Shown here: positions 53,201 to 61,374 of the stretch, piece after piece
Layout of the letters: every line of letters starts with the position of its first letter
Numbering within the stretch: position 1 is the first letter of the stretch
Assembly: GCA_965230415.1 (NCBI GenBank)
Contig: CBDDKZ010000005.1
Coordinates: forward strand, 1,736,001 to 1,800,000
DNA length: 64,000 nucleotides
Direction: 5' to 3'
Origin: CBDDKZ01 sp965230415
GTDB taxonomy: Bacteria; Bacteroidota; Bacteroidia; Cytophagales; JAAEPT01
The notes under the pieces: model-generated
Database searches by the model: none
Told to the model about the DNA's origin: nothing
The model's input: the letters and a program-made list of their open reading frames with translations, nothing else
Translations under genes and position numbers: made by a program

Positions 53201-54242
53201 CTAGTACTTTTTTACCTCTGGCTGTAAAATCAGCTATCAAATTACAAATGAGCTGCGATTTTCCTGTTCCGGGCGGACCTTGTACGCTGATACTTTGACC
53301 GCTTTTTACCATACGAATGGCTTCCTCCTGAGATGCGTCGCATTTATAGGGTGTCACCGTATGTTCTTCTCGCACACTTTTAACCAGGCGATTGATGTTT
53401 ATATTTTGCTCATTTCCGAATAATACCGGTATTTGCTGCTTGCTAAGAAAAAAGGCTTCCAGGCTCTCTTCCTTACTGTTTTCCAGCAAGAACTCATAGT
53501 CGGGAACCAGGTAAGAACCCGATTGAGGGTAAAGACCAAGCACTGCTTCGGAAAAAAGCTTTATTTCCCCATTTCCCCATTTTTGGTCCAGTTCATTGCG
53601 TTTATAGGTATGAAAATGGACTAATTTATTTTGAAACAGATCCTGGTTAAAGTTTATTTCGAGTTCACTATTTTTAAGGAGTTCGTACAAAGCTGATTTA
53701 AACAGTTGGGCGTCGCGCGGAAATTCACCAATGTCGTGCTCCAACAATTCGTCACTTACCTTAATCTTGTTAAAATGGGCATACGCCAGTAAGAAGCTTT
53801 TATTGAATGAAATAGGAACCTCCTTGCGCAATTTCATTTGCCAGGATGTATTAGTTAATTCAAGGCACACCGGAAAGAATAGAAGTGGCGTGCGAATGAG
53901 TGTTCCGTCTACAAATTTGCCTTCGGCCATAGGCCAGCCTACATAGAGGTCTTTGCTACCCCTTTCGGCTTGGATAAACAAATCTTGTCTTTGAATACCC
54001 TTGAGCTTATTTGCTGCTTTGTTTACATGTTCGTTTCTGCTATCCATGGCATCACACAAGGTAATGCTGCTTTTTCGGGCAATGAGGTCTTCAATAACAG
54101 ACCATGAAGGTTTATTGAGCAAAAAATCAAGATCGTGAAGATCCATGTCCTGTTTCGCATACAACCTTGTCTGTAACAGTGATTTGTTATTTCCGGAAAG
54201 ATTGGTGAGTCTTTTTAAGTATGTTTTAAGAATTTCAAACAT
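50235..54242 (-). CDS. Giant SF1 (UPF1-like) helicase with DUF4011-type N-terminus and Vsr-like tail
   Basis: 1335 residues. The N-terminus resembles DUF4011 (YLKRLTNLSGNNKSLLQ; ~1-270). Walker A is QGPPGTGKSQLICN (321-334). A ~600-residue helical insert separates it from DLVIFDEASQC (Walker B), VVITGDSKQLSP, LEGHYRSE, IENVQGDERDVILFSIGY and RLNVAVTRARKKVKV. The last ~100 residues look like a Vsr/DUF3320-type nuclease fold (GADVEHNNLPFADLTL, YRALLLTDDDIYY, IFSRQWWND) but lack the usual E-x-D-G. It probably unwinds nucleic acid. Such proteins are frequent in defence islands. Confidence 0.88.
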   Translation of the reverse strand: MFEILKTYLKRLTNLSGNNKSLLQTRLYAKQDMDLHDLDFLLNKPSWSVIEDLIARKSSITLCDAMDSRNEHVNKAANKLKGIQRQDLFIQAERGSKDLYVGWPMAEGKFVDGTLIRTPLLFFPVCLELTNTSWQMKLRKEVPISFNKSFLLAYAHFNKIKVSDELLEHDIGEFPRDAQLFKSALYELLKNSELEINFNQDLFQNKLVHFHTYKRNELDQKWGNGEIKLFSEAVLGLYPQSGSYLVPDYEFLLENSKEESLEAFFLSKQQIPVLFGNEQNININRLVKSVREEHTVTPYKCDASQEEAIRMVKSGQSISVQGPPGTGKSQLICNLIADFTARGKKVLVVCQKRAALDVVYERLSELKLDKFSALVHDFKNDRKQIYEQIYEQIEAIDAYERMNNGLDTIYMERTHLQASRKIEQCIEELAEFKHALFDDTECGFSPKELYLTTDTTESHLNLNQECAYFSRQLIEEFDHKLSQYLPYYERLEKNEHPWQNRISFKDFTFSDLQGIKDTLSEIPDYQELFKVKLRELINHDFTITESEWLVDREQQIQDLLQLIKPPVIYRFLKELFQKSIDEDLLLIYEKRIMDSFEELGPELSVSREDLGAFQNVLEKYLRARKRFYKRWWWHLFNKDKYVIKRALSSNNLEWSRIGFRLLKKKIDKRFNLEHNLTELRGIDWLPDVPESCERPVLEEWFHNLSVAIRAKSILEELRSFGDFIKLDSSDYWSLKQRLEDVLALCAEAAQKQLHWSRYLSDQQIHDLLKNYDLNNELLPSLEKDFDALCEYDRLKALFNNKEHALLNKLLSSAKDASYEIVSRLFQNSIRLAWLNYFESKYPVLRSVSSLKMSQLERELQVQIKDKMKVSKDILSMKVREQTYKNIDYNRLKNRITYRDLLHQVSKKRKIWPMRKLIETHHEELFSLIPCWLASPESVSALFPMKDFFDLVIFDEASQCFAEKGIPAIYRAKQVVITGDSKQLSPNDLYQVRWEDNEDNDIPELEIDSLLDLGTRMLPEVSLEGHYRSESLDLIDFSNTHFYKGKLRLLPSFKDINEREPGISYLKVNGYWDKGVNLAEAQQIIEEVLQLLSQKQHSIGIVTFNYKQQHLIQDLLEAAALENNTLIPATLFVKNIENVQGDERDVILFSIGYAPNLQGKMHMHFGALNMENGENRLNVAVTRARKKVKVITSILPQQLQVEETKHIGPRLLKKYLEYAHTVSQGNYQPNQKDALDFHTDWFLKSKLKVLSSQKLGADVEHNNLPFADLTLSQNNNYRALLLTDDDIYYQSSSVKDFHAYLPLGLKEKKWPHLKIFSRQWWNDHEHVLKELGKLSG

Positions 54243-54324
54243 GCACGTACAGGGCCTTTTTGAAAACCCTTTGCATTTAAACGGCCAAAGACCAAACTAT
54301 GTTCTTGCAGAAGGAGTAGAAAGT

Positions 54325-55215
54325 TTATTTTCTGTAACGATAGATGTACTTACTGTTGAACACGGGCAAGCCTTCTTCTTTATCAAAAATTTTTATCTGC
54401 TCTATATTTCCGTCACCGTCATACCTATATACCCATTTTTGTGACAAATAACCCAAATAATTACTGTATAATTCGATCACAGATACCTTTCCATTATCCT
54501 GATAAATGTATTTATATACATTCATGCTGCGTTCTTTACCATCGAGCTGCTCTTCCCTTATTTTGTTTCCTTTATCATCATACTCGTAAAGGTAGGTGTA
54601 GCCTTGAATTGTATCTGCAAACGACACGTTTCGAGTCATTAAGCCCTTGTTGTTATAAAAATAATGTGTTTCGAAGTTCTTTTTTCCCAGGTACTTTTCT
54701 TTAATCATCTTACCATCTGTGTTGTATTCATACACATATTGCCAAACCTGGCTATCATTTGCATCAACTTTTGTTTTTTTAGTCAACAATCCGTTTTTGT
54801 AATCATACTTAATGTGATAAGCCTTACCATCCTTTTCACCTAATTTTTCAGATTCATTACCTTTGGCATCGTATTTAATCATATACCTTTCAAGAATTTT
54901 GTCATTGCCATCTTTGGTAATTACACCTGACAACTTTCCCTGGGAATTGTATCTGTACATCGTTTGATCTTTTATGCTTGCGTTTTTGTAATAATTGTAA
55001 GCGCGGGTCTTATTACCTTTTTCATCAAACATTTCATGCGTTTTTTTAATACCTACGGGGTCTTCGTCCCCTTCCTCGGTAAATTTGTGTCCCATTACAG
55101 TTATAGACCGTATTTTACTTTTTACGATCTGTTCTCGTTTCGCTGTAGGGTCTACCTGAGCGTTAAGCGTAAGAATCAAAAATGTAGCTAAAACCGTCAG
55201 CAATAATGAACGCAT
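54325..55215 (-). CDS. Secreted YD-like repeat protein
   Basis: 296 residues from the second Met (MRSLLLTVLATFLILTLNAQ signal peptide). The mature part consists of ~20-25-residue repeats with Y-x-Y-(D/N)-x-x-G-(N/K), e.g. YRYNSQGKLSGV, IKYDAKGNESEK, YDYKNGLLTKK, YEYNTDGKMIKE, YEYDDKGNKIREE, YRYDGDGNIEQI. They are similar to RHS/YD repeats but with no toxin domain. It is likely a surface or periplasmic beta-structure; function unknown. It starts 128 bp from the divergent DUF4349 gene. Confidence 0.8.
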   Translation of the reverse strand: MRSLLLTVLATFLILTLNAQVDPTAKREQIVKSKIRSITVMGHKFTEEGDEDPVGIKKTHEMFDEKGNKTRAYNYYKNASIKDQTMYRYNSQGKLSGVITKDGNDKILERYMIKYDAKGNESEKLGEKDGKAYHIKYDYKNGLLTKKTKVDANDSQVWQYVYEYNTDGKMIKEKYLGKKNFETHYFYNNKGLMTRNVSFADTIQGYTYLYEYDDKGNKIREEQLDGKERSMNVYKYIYQDNGKVSVIELYSNYLGYLSQKWVYRYDGDGNIEQIKIFDKEEGLPVFNSKYIYRYRK

Positions 55216-55342
55216 CATTCTAAGATTATTTTAAGCTATAAAAATAACGAAGAATTTTTAATTGCCGCTATACTTGGGTGACCTTTTCTTTTTTGCGGTA
55301 CCTAGTGAAAAATAATTAGTCGAATATACAACTAGGTACATA

Positions 55343-56308
55343 ATGGAAAAGAATAGCATAAAATTTTGGATAGCTACTGTAGCGCTCGCTTTAAGTGCAT
55401 GTAGCTCTGATCGCCATGAACAAACTTTAGAAAATTTGAAAACTGAAGCTTCAAGCTCTAAGCGCTACGAGGAAGGTACCCGGCAAGGGTATGGTTCTGA
55501 AACTACAGAGGAAGCACCGGAAGAAGCAAAGGATTATGGCGAAATAGTAGGTCTCTCGTTAAGTAGAAATGCAAGTGCCGATACCAGCAAGAAGTTCTTA
55601 AAAACCAGTGACCTGCATTTTGAAACGAAAGATGTATTTGAAAGCACGCAAAACATTGAAAATGTAGCTTTTGAAGCCGGGGGCTATGTTCAGTCGTCTG
55701 ATATAAGCGGCATTGGTCGTTTTTACCATCGCGAAAAAACCCTTGGCGATTCTGTCAAAATTGTCAGGAAGGTTTCTTCACGTTCCGAAATTACGCTGCG
55801 CATTCCCACCGACAAACTGCACGGGGTTATGCAAAAAATAGCCAAAGAAGTGGTATTCCTTAACAGTCGTGTAATAAAAATTGAAGATGTAACATTACAA
55901 ATTTTGGAAAATCAACTCGAACAAAACAGAAATAAACGTTTCAATGAACGCGTGCAGGGGGTAGTTCATGCTGCAAAAGCAAAAACAGAAGAACAATTGG
56001 CAATATTTGAAAGTATGCGAGACAAAGAAGCTCAGATTGATTACGCGTTGCTTGAAGAAAAAAACGAATTAAACAGAATACAATTTGCAAGCATAAAACT
56101 GGCGTTATATGAAACTCCTCATTTTGAAACGCACTACGAAAAAATATATAAAGAACAATCATCTTTTGCGGTATTAATGAAAGACGCCTGGGAAAACGGG
56201 GTGGTCATCGTACGAAGCATCGCTTATATTCTTGTAACAATTTGGCCTTTGCTAATTACTGCGTTATTATTTTTGATTGTTTTGAAGTTGTATAAACGAA
56301 GCCGCTAG
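55343..56308 (+). CDS. DUF4349 lipoprotein
   Basis: 321 residues with lipobox ALSAC. The DUF4349 domain is clear: KFLKTSDLHFETKDVFESTQNIENVAFEAGGYVQSSDISG, SEITLRIPTDKLHGVMQKIAKEVVFLNSRVIKIEDVTLQ, and a coiled coil (EEQLAIFESMRDKEAQIDYALLEEKNELNRIQ). A C-terminal membrane helix (IAYILVTIWPLLITALLFLIVLKLYKR) follows. Having both a lipobox and a C-terminal TM would tie it to the membrane at both ends. Function unknown. Confidence 0.92.
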   Translation: MEKNSIKFWIATVALALSACSSDRHEQTLENLKTEASSSKRYEEGTRQGYGSETTEEAPEEAKDYGEIVGLSLSRNASADTSKKFLKTSDLHFETKDVFESTQNIENVAFEAGGYVQSSDISGIGRFYHREKTLGDSVKIVRKVSSRSEITLRIPTDKLHGVMQKIAKEVVFLNSRVIKIEDVTLQILENQLEQNRNKRFNERVQGVVHAAKAKTEEQLAIFESMRDKEAQIDYALLEEKNELNRIQFASIKLALYETPHFETHYEKIYKEQSSFAVLMKDAWENGVVIVRSIAYILVTIWPLLITALLFLIVLKLYKRSR

Positions 56309-56413
56309 CACCTGGCTGGTACCAGAACCAGGTAGAACAGACATACTTGGTTCTGGTGCCCATTTCGACAAGATTCCTGCCCTTATTCAGGTGCTTCTAC
56401 CTGCTCACCTGCC
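56308..56413 (+). repeat. CACCTG-type 3' repeat/hairpin, copy D
   Basis: Starts at the stop codon of the DUF4349 gene. It contains ACCTGG...CCAGGT (56310-56333) and a near-perfect 14-bp stem ACCAGAACCAGGTA (56321-56334) / TACTTGGTTCTGGT (56344-56357), so it may also terminate transcription. CAGGTGCTTCTACCTGCTCACCTG at its end repeats the motif. Confidence 0.55.
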
Positions 56414-56554
56414 GTATTGAGCCCAAAGATTTTTTATATAAAAAATATGAAATTCTATCATCATTATTACCTGCTTCATAACATAAACAGGACGCGTTAT
56501 TTATTTGCAATTATGTTTGCTAAAATTTTGTTTAGCTTTTAAATCAAACCAATA

Positions 56555-58129
56555 ATGACAAATAGAAATTTACTTAAACTATTTACTTACATTCTTTTCG
56601 CTACCGCTGGTCTTAGCATGATATACTCATGTGACAATACCACTACTACGGGTGGAGATGGCAACAATAACAATGGAGGGGATACCACTCAGATTGGAGA
56701 TAACAGCTTACGACTGGAAACAGGAATTGCAAATGCTCAAAATACCAAAGGCGCACCTTTTGAACCTCAGGAACCGAATATGGAGAACCCCAATGAAGAT
56801 GAATACTACGATAAAGTTCCCGATGGCCCAAAAGTGGGTGATATGAAGCCAGAAAATGATGCTTTTAAGCTTCGTGGTTTAAAACCAAGGGGTAAATCGG
56901 AAGAGCAACAAGAGAAAGCGGAGCGCGCAGCCCTATATTTTAAAGACTATAAGAGCCTTAGCAACACACAAAACATGACCTCTTCCTGCTGCCCTGAATT
57001 GAGTGTAGCGGAAAATGAACAAACGGTTATGTTAACAGGAAACGGCTGGATGGCACTTTCGGAAGATGGTGGCGCAAACTTTACTGTCATAAACCCGACG
57101 ACCTTGTTTCCTCAAACAAATGGAGGGTTTTGTTGCGACCAGATTCTACACTATGTACCCCAAATAGATATGTTTGTTTGGTTGTTGCAATATCGAAAAG
57201 ACACTGAAGGTGATAATATTATTAGAATTGCCGCGCAGACTACCAATCAAATTCGAAATAGTAATGGAACAGCCTGGACTTACTGGGATTTCAAAAGTGA
57301 TGTCTTCAATAAAGATAAGAGCCTTGATTACAATGATATGACCTTTGGAACCAATAGCCTTTGGTGGTGCACAAACTCCGTTGGTAAAGGTAGAAATGTA
57401 GTACGCATCAAATTATCAGAAATTGCTGCCAAATCTACTATCCATTATCAGTTTGCGAAAACGACTCCTAATGCTTATTTCTCTCATATCACGCAAAATG
57501 CCCGGAATACGGTATACTGGGGGGGCCATCTCAGCAATAGCGAATTACGTGTTTATAGTATGAAAGACGGCGATAATTTCTATTCATGGAATTCTTTGAC
57601 GGTGAACAGCTGGCCAAATGGCGATAAAATTTCCAATTGCCCAAGCGGACAAAACTGGATGGGAAAACTTCCCGGAACACACCACATAATGGGTAATGCG
57701 CTTAAAGATGGCAAACTTTGGCTCGGTTGGGCTGCTGCTGCGGGTGGTGGTTTTGATAATCCGCACTATCAAATTGTGGAAATAAATACCAACAATTGGA
57801 CTAAGACCAAGCAAATGCAAATCTGGAACCCGGATGTGGCTTTCGGCTATACCTATTTCGCCACTAATGCAGAAGGCGAACTTGGATTGTCAGTTGGCTT
57901 TGGCGGAGAAAATACACACCCAAGTCACGCAGTAGGAGTTTGGGGAGATTATGTGGTGTATTATCCGGAGTTAAGTACACGTTGTACTTCCCGTTGGGGC
58001 GACTACAATACAGTACGACGTGCGCAAAGCAATAAAGGAATGGATTTTGTTGCCGGCGGTTACAGCATGGATACCGATAATAACGGCAATAATATTATGA
58101 AACCACATTATATCCGTTTTGGAAGGTAA
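56555..58129 (+). CDS. Hypothetical lipoprotein, secreted, propeller-like
   Basis: 524 residues. Lipobox MIYSC is followed by a Gly/Asn/Thr-rich spacer (DNTTTTGGDGNNNNGGDTTQ) and an acidic, Pro-rich linker. The body has blade-like units with W and G residues (GNGWMALSEDGGANFTVINP, YWGGHLSNSELRVYSMKDGDNFYSWNSL, KDGKLWLGWAAAAGGGFDNPHYQIVEI), reminiscent of sialidase-type propellers. There is a CC pair in SSCCPELS and in GFCCDQIL. No Asp-box catalytic set is recognised. An inverted repeat (GCAAAGACAA / TTGTCTTTGC, 58179-58210) follows as a likely terminator. Confidence 0.78.
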   Translation: MTNRNLLKLFTYILFATAGLSMIYSCDNTTTTGGDGNNNNGGDTTQIGDNSLRLETGIANAQNTKGAPFEPQEPNMENPNEDEYYDKVPDGPKVGDMKPENDAFKLRGLKPRGKSEEQQEKAERAALYFKDYKSLSNTQNMTSSCCPELSVAENEQTVMLTGNGWMALSEDGGANFTVINPTTLFPQTNGGFCCDQILHYVPQIDMFVWLLQYRKDTEGDNIIRIAAQTTNQIRNSNGTAWTYWDFKSDVFNKDKSLDYNDMTFGTNSLWWCTNSVGKGRNVVRIKLSEIAAKSTIHYQFAKTTPNAYFSHITQNARNTVYWGGHLSNSELRVYSMKDGDNFYSWNSLTVNSWPNGDKISNCPSGQNWMGKLPGTHHIMGNALKDGKLWLGWAAAAGGGFDNPHYQIVEINTNNWTKTKQMQIWNPDVAFGYTYFATNAEGELGLSVGFGGENTHPSHAVGVWGDYVVYYPELSTRCTSRWGDYNTVRRAQSNKGMDFVAGGYSMDTDNNGNNIMKPHYIRFGR

Positions 58130-58178
58130 ATCAAAGATTTGATCAGCTGACTACCAAATTTTTTAAGAACAACAACAG

Positions 58179-58210
58179 GCAAAGACAAGCTTAAAAAGCG
58201 TTGTCTTTGC
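58179..58210 (+). terminator. Hairpin terminator after the 524-residue lipoprotein gene
   Basis: Perfect 10-bp stem GCAAAGACAA / TTGTCTTTGC with a 12-nt interior, about 50 bp downstream of the stop, followed by CTACTTTTTGCG. Confidence 0.7.
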
Positions 58211-58735
58211 TACTTTTTGCGTTTTAAGTAAAATTTGGTTCACTACTTTTACTAATTCTATAAACTTATAGAATTTTGGTTTCTAGCCCGTTTGTACCGC
58301 AGATATTTAAGCTACATCGCTACTATTCAATTAATTTGCTTATATTTGCGTATTATTTGGTTAGTTCTCTTCAAAAGTCCTTTAAGTGTATTAGACAAAT
58401 CAGGATTATTGAGCTGAAATTTTTTATCCAAAGTGCTCAATATTCATCGACTCCTAATTTTTCGTCCATGTTTCTTGAGATTAGCATTGTAACTGAGTCT
58501 TCAGGGACAATTGTGGTTAATAGCGATTATATCAAAGTATCTGTAAAAGGAGATTAATTATGATCGTTTTAGTGAGATAAATGGTAAAGGCATTTGTCTC
58601 ATAAGTAGGAATAATAATTGCGTATAGCATGCCGTAAAAAATAGATAGTTACAGCAGCTTAACGAAAAGTAATAAATAGAAGGGAGCATTAACCCTTAAT
58701 TATTTTAATGCGTTAAATATTTTAATTAAATACAT
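58211..58735. other. Long leader region before the cold-shock gene
   Basis: About 525 bp. A 93-codon frame (58276-58557) has no domain and poor composition and is not called. TATATTTG (58341-58348) fits the Bacteroidota TAnnTTTG -7 element. If used, it would give the cold-shock gene a ~380-nt leader, or drive a separate RNA. Confidence 0.35.
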
Positions 58736-58930
58736 ATGAAAGAAGGAGTAGTAAAGTTTTTCAACAACACAAAAGGGTTCGGATTTATTAAGCAATCAGA
58801 TACAGATGAAGATATATTCGTACATGAAAGCGGTCTGATAGATGAAATCCGAGAAGGTAACAAAGTGCAGTTTGAAGTAGAGCAGGGGAGAAAAGGCCTG
58901 AATGCTGTTAACGTACAGGTAATGGGTTGA
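58736..58930 (+). CDS. CspA-type cold-shock protein
   Basis: 64 residues, a single cold-shock domain. RNP1 is KGFGFI and RNP2 is IFVHES, and the protein starts MKEGVVKFFNNTKGFGFI. It binds single-stranded RNA/DNA and acts as an RNA chaperone in the cytosol. It is followed ~100 bp later by a second cold-shock-domain gene on the same strand. Confidence 0.96.
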   Translation: MKEGVVKFFNNTKGFGFIKQSDTDEDIFVHESGLIDEIREGNKVQFEVEQGRKGLNAVNVQVMG

Positions 58931-59030
58931 TTAAGAACTGTTAAACCTTAATTGGTTTAACAGTCAAAATAAAATATCAATCATTACTGGTTCCAATCTA
59001 GAAAAGAATTGTTCAGGTTAAAATCAACAT

Positions 59031-59468
59031 ATGGCGAAATCGCAACAGACATTTAATAAAAAAGAAAAAGAGAAGAAAAGGCTTCGAAAACGCGAAGAGA
59101 AAAAAAAGAAGAAAGAAGAGCGAAAAAATAGTTCTACAGGAGGTGAATTGGAAAATATGATGGCATATGTCGATTCAAACGGCAACATATTGGACTCACC
59201 ACCAGAAGAAGTAGAAACGGACACTAGCGAGGAGGTTATACAGATAGCTACTCCTAAAAAGTTACCGGAAGACAAACGTAAAAAAGGTCGTTTGGTCTAT
59301 TTTAATGAAGAAAAAGGCTATGGTTTCATAGAAAACCTGGAAAGGTCTGAAAAGGTATTCGTTCATCATTCGGAGTTTGAAGAGGAAGTAAATCTCCGTG
59401 ATTTAGTTACATATGAAATAGAAAAAGGAGACAGAGGGGCAAGAGCTGTACAAGTCAAAAAAGCATAA
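59031..59468 (+). CDS. Cold-shock-domain protein with Lys/Glu-rich N-terminal helix
   Basis: 145 residues. Residues ~1-40 are a highly charged helix (KKEKEKKRLRKREEKKKKKE). An acidic linker follows, then a CSD from ~residue 85: KGRLVYFNEEKGYGFIENLERSEKVFVHHSEF, with RNP1 GYGFI and RNP2 VFVHHS. The basic helix may add RNA affinity or bind ribosomes. This architecture is seen repeatedly in Bacteroidota. Confidence 0.92.
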   Translation: MAKSQQTFNKKEKEKKRLRKREEKKKKKEERKNSSTGGELENMMAYVDSNGNILDSPPEEVETDTSEEVIQIATPKKLPEDKRKKGRLVYFNEEKGYGFIENLERSEKVFVHHSEFEEEVNLRDLVTYEIEKGDRGARAVQVKKA

Positions 59469-59583
59469 ACGATACATTAGTGCTCCATTAAACCGAATTA
59501 TGGCGTTTAGTGGAAATGTCCTACCAAACACTACTTTTTCCAAGTAACTCAGCGGTCTTTTTACCGGAAATGTCATTAACAAA

Positions 59584-59609
59584 AAACCCCAGGCAAATGC
59601 CTGGGGTTT
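59584..59609. terminator. Strong bidirectional hairpin terminator
   Basis: Perfect 12-bp stem AAACCCCAGGCA / TGCCTGGGGTTT, flanked by an A-run on the left and CTGTTTTC on the right. It serves the cold-shock genes and the convergent coiled-coil gene. Confidence 0.92.
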
Positions 59610-59637
59610 CTGTTTTCAAGACAATATAATTTATAGC

Positions 59638-60642
59638 TTATTTGACTACAAATTCTGTTTTTCCGGCAAGGTAACCATCTGCAAATATTTCAATAGCATA
59701 CGTTCCCGGCTCATAAGCATCTCCTTTTGAGTATTCAAAAACCAATTCCTGGCCCGTATTATCAAATACGATATCCTGCTTGGCTGTATAAAAGTTTGTT
59801 TTACCATCTTGTGTATCGAATGAACCACCTCCTGATTCCAGGTCAAACAAAACAGTACCGCTTGGTTCTAATAAGCGCATTACAAATGACTTCTCATCCA
59901 TTTTCGCAATCTTATTATCACTTAGTTTTGCAGTAACAGTCATTCTGGCTATACTTTTACCTTTGTAACCGCTTTTTGTTTCTTTTACTTCCTTACCTTT
60001 TTCAGAGTAGAAGTTCAAATCAACAGATTCGGCTTTAAGAATAGAAGCGATTCTAATTTTTTCTTTTTGATCCATAATGGTATCATACATATCTTCGCGT
60101 TCTGCAAGTAATGTATCTACCTCCGAACTTAACGAATCGTTAGCCAACTTCAGGCGATCCAATTCTTCCTGTTGTTTGATACGATCGAGCTCAGCTTGTG
60201 CAATCACTTTCTCCAACTTACGACGTAGCATATCTCTTTCTCTTTTGCTTGAATTCACCGAGTTCTTCCACATGTCACGTTCTTTAGTAAGCTCTTCAAG
60301 AGTTGATTGAAGGTCTGTAACATCTAGCTCCATTTTCTTATACTCCGCCATTAGTTCTTCGTAATCTTTAATTTTGGCGTTCAGATCTAGTGTTATTTCG
60401 TCAATTTTATCACCCTTTTCAACATTTTCGTCTTCAACGGCTTGTTTTTGTTCCTGTAGTGCGGAGTTTTGAGTCATCAAATAACCCACAGCTCCACCTA
60501 AGCCGAGAATTATAATAATTAAAATAATGATGAGCGCTTTGCTTCCTCCTCCTCCCTGGCCGCCTTCATTTTTCTTAGGCTCAGGTTTCTTTTTAGGAGC
60601 TGGCTTCGGAGCCCCTGATGATGGTGTTTGCTTTTCGTCCAT
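59638..60642 (-). CDS. Membrane protein with Pro/Lys-rich head, one TM and coiled coil
   Basis: 334 residues. N-terminal low-complexity Pro/Lys stretch (PKPAPKKKPEPKKNEGGQGGGGS) is followed by one TM (ALIIILIIIILGLGGAVGYLM). A long coiled coil spans residues ~60-195 (NSALQEQKQAVEDENVEK ... LDRIKQQEELDRLKLAND). The C-terminal beta domain (YKGKSIARMTVTAKLSDNKI ... YEPGTYAIEIFADGYLAGKTEFVVK) is probably periplasmic. Family not named. It may be a cell-envelope organiser. Confidence 0.82.
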   Translation of the reverse strand: MDEKQTPSSGAPKPAPKKKPEPKKNEGGQGGGGSKALIIILIIIILGLGGAVGYLMTQNSALQEQKQAVEDENVEKGDKIDEITLDLNAKIKDYEELMAEYKKMELDVTDLQSTLEELTKERDMWKNSVNSSKRERDMLRRKLEKVIAQAELDRIKQQEELDRLKLANDSLSSEVDTLLAEREDMYDTIMDQKEKIRIASILKAESVDLNFYSEKGKEVKETKSGYKGKSIARMTVTAKLSDNKIAKMDEKSFVMRLLEPSGTVLFDLESGGGSFDTQDGKTNFYTAKQDIVFDNTGQELVFEYSKGDAYEPGTYAIEIFADGYLAGKTEFVVK

Positions 60643-60792
60643 GGTTCGTCTTATTTGTAAAAGTACTTATTATAACAACAATTTATTTCATACTAAATTC
60701 TAATTCGCTTTTAGAAGCGCTTATATTAGTAAAAGTGCTAATCAATTTAATAAAAAAATTTACATTCGCCTAATTATATGTTTTCCATAGTG

Positions 60793-61164
60793 CTAGATAC
60801 CCACTATGTCTCTTAAAGCTACGATTACAATTGAGTGGTCCTTGCCTACTTTCTCCTTTAGCCACTCCGTTGCTATTTCATGTTGGTGCACTGCCCCCGC
60901 AAGTGCCGCGTAAAATTTTTCATCATGATCCAAAAGCCACTCCAGAGCAGGTGCATTTTTAAAAATGGCTCGTGAAAACATGTATAAATGGTAATGGTCT
61001 TTATTTTTTAGCCATTCTATGGCATTCTGATTCCCTTCAATGGCTCGTGCCAGCGCCGCCAGCTCCTTGACTCCGTTATCCAGCAACCAGCGAAAAGATT
61101 CATCATCACCATAAAGCGTTTCCACAAATTTATTAATAACCTTATCCGGATAGTCCATTCCCAA
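60793..61164 (-). CDS. WL-repeat (helical repeat) hypothetical protein
   Basis: 123 residues made of four ~30-35-residue helical repeats with the shared pattern (F/A)xWLL(D/K)-x5-8-LxALARAI, e.g. FRWLLDNGVKELAALARAI, AIEWLKNKDHYHLYMFSRAI, ALEWLLDHDEKFYAALAGAV, ATEWLKEKV. It resembles ankyrin/HEAT-like solenoids but is none of them clearly. It is likely a protein-binding scaffold in the cytosol. No operon partner. Confidence 0.7.
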   Translation of the reverse strand: MGMDYPDKVINKFVETLYGDDESFRWLLDNGVKELAALARAIEGNQNAIEWLKNKDHYHLYMFSRAIFKNAPALEWLLDHDEKFYAALAGAVHQHEIATEWLKEKVGKDHSIVIVALRDIVGI

Positions 61165-61374
61165 ATTTTTGTCATCGTTAATTTAATGGTTCCTTGTCTC
61201 TTATGAAAATTTAATCGCGTTTTCCCTGGAGTTTCCTTCCAGTCTCTGGACCAAATGTAAATTGTGCTTTATTTATGAGGCTCCGGTTTACATATATTAT
61301 TAAGGGCACTAGTGTCCTTAGTATGTCTGTTATTTTATGAAAACAGCATCTCGTAACTTTTAAACATTTTTATT

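Noticed and set aside
58276..58557. 93-codon frame before the cold-shock gene
   Set aside because: No domain, hydrophobic low-quality composition, and it lies in a likely leader region.
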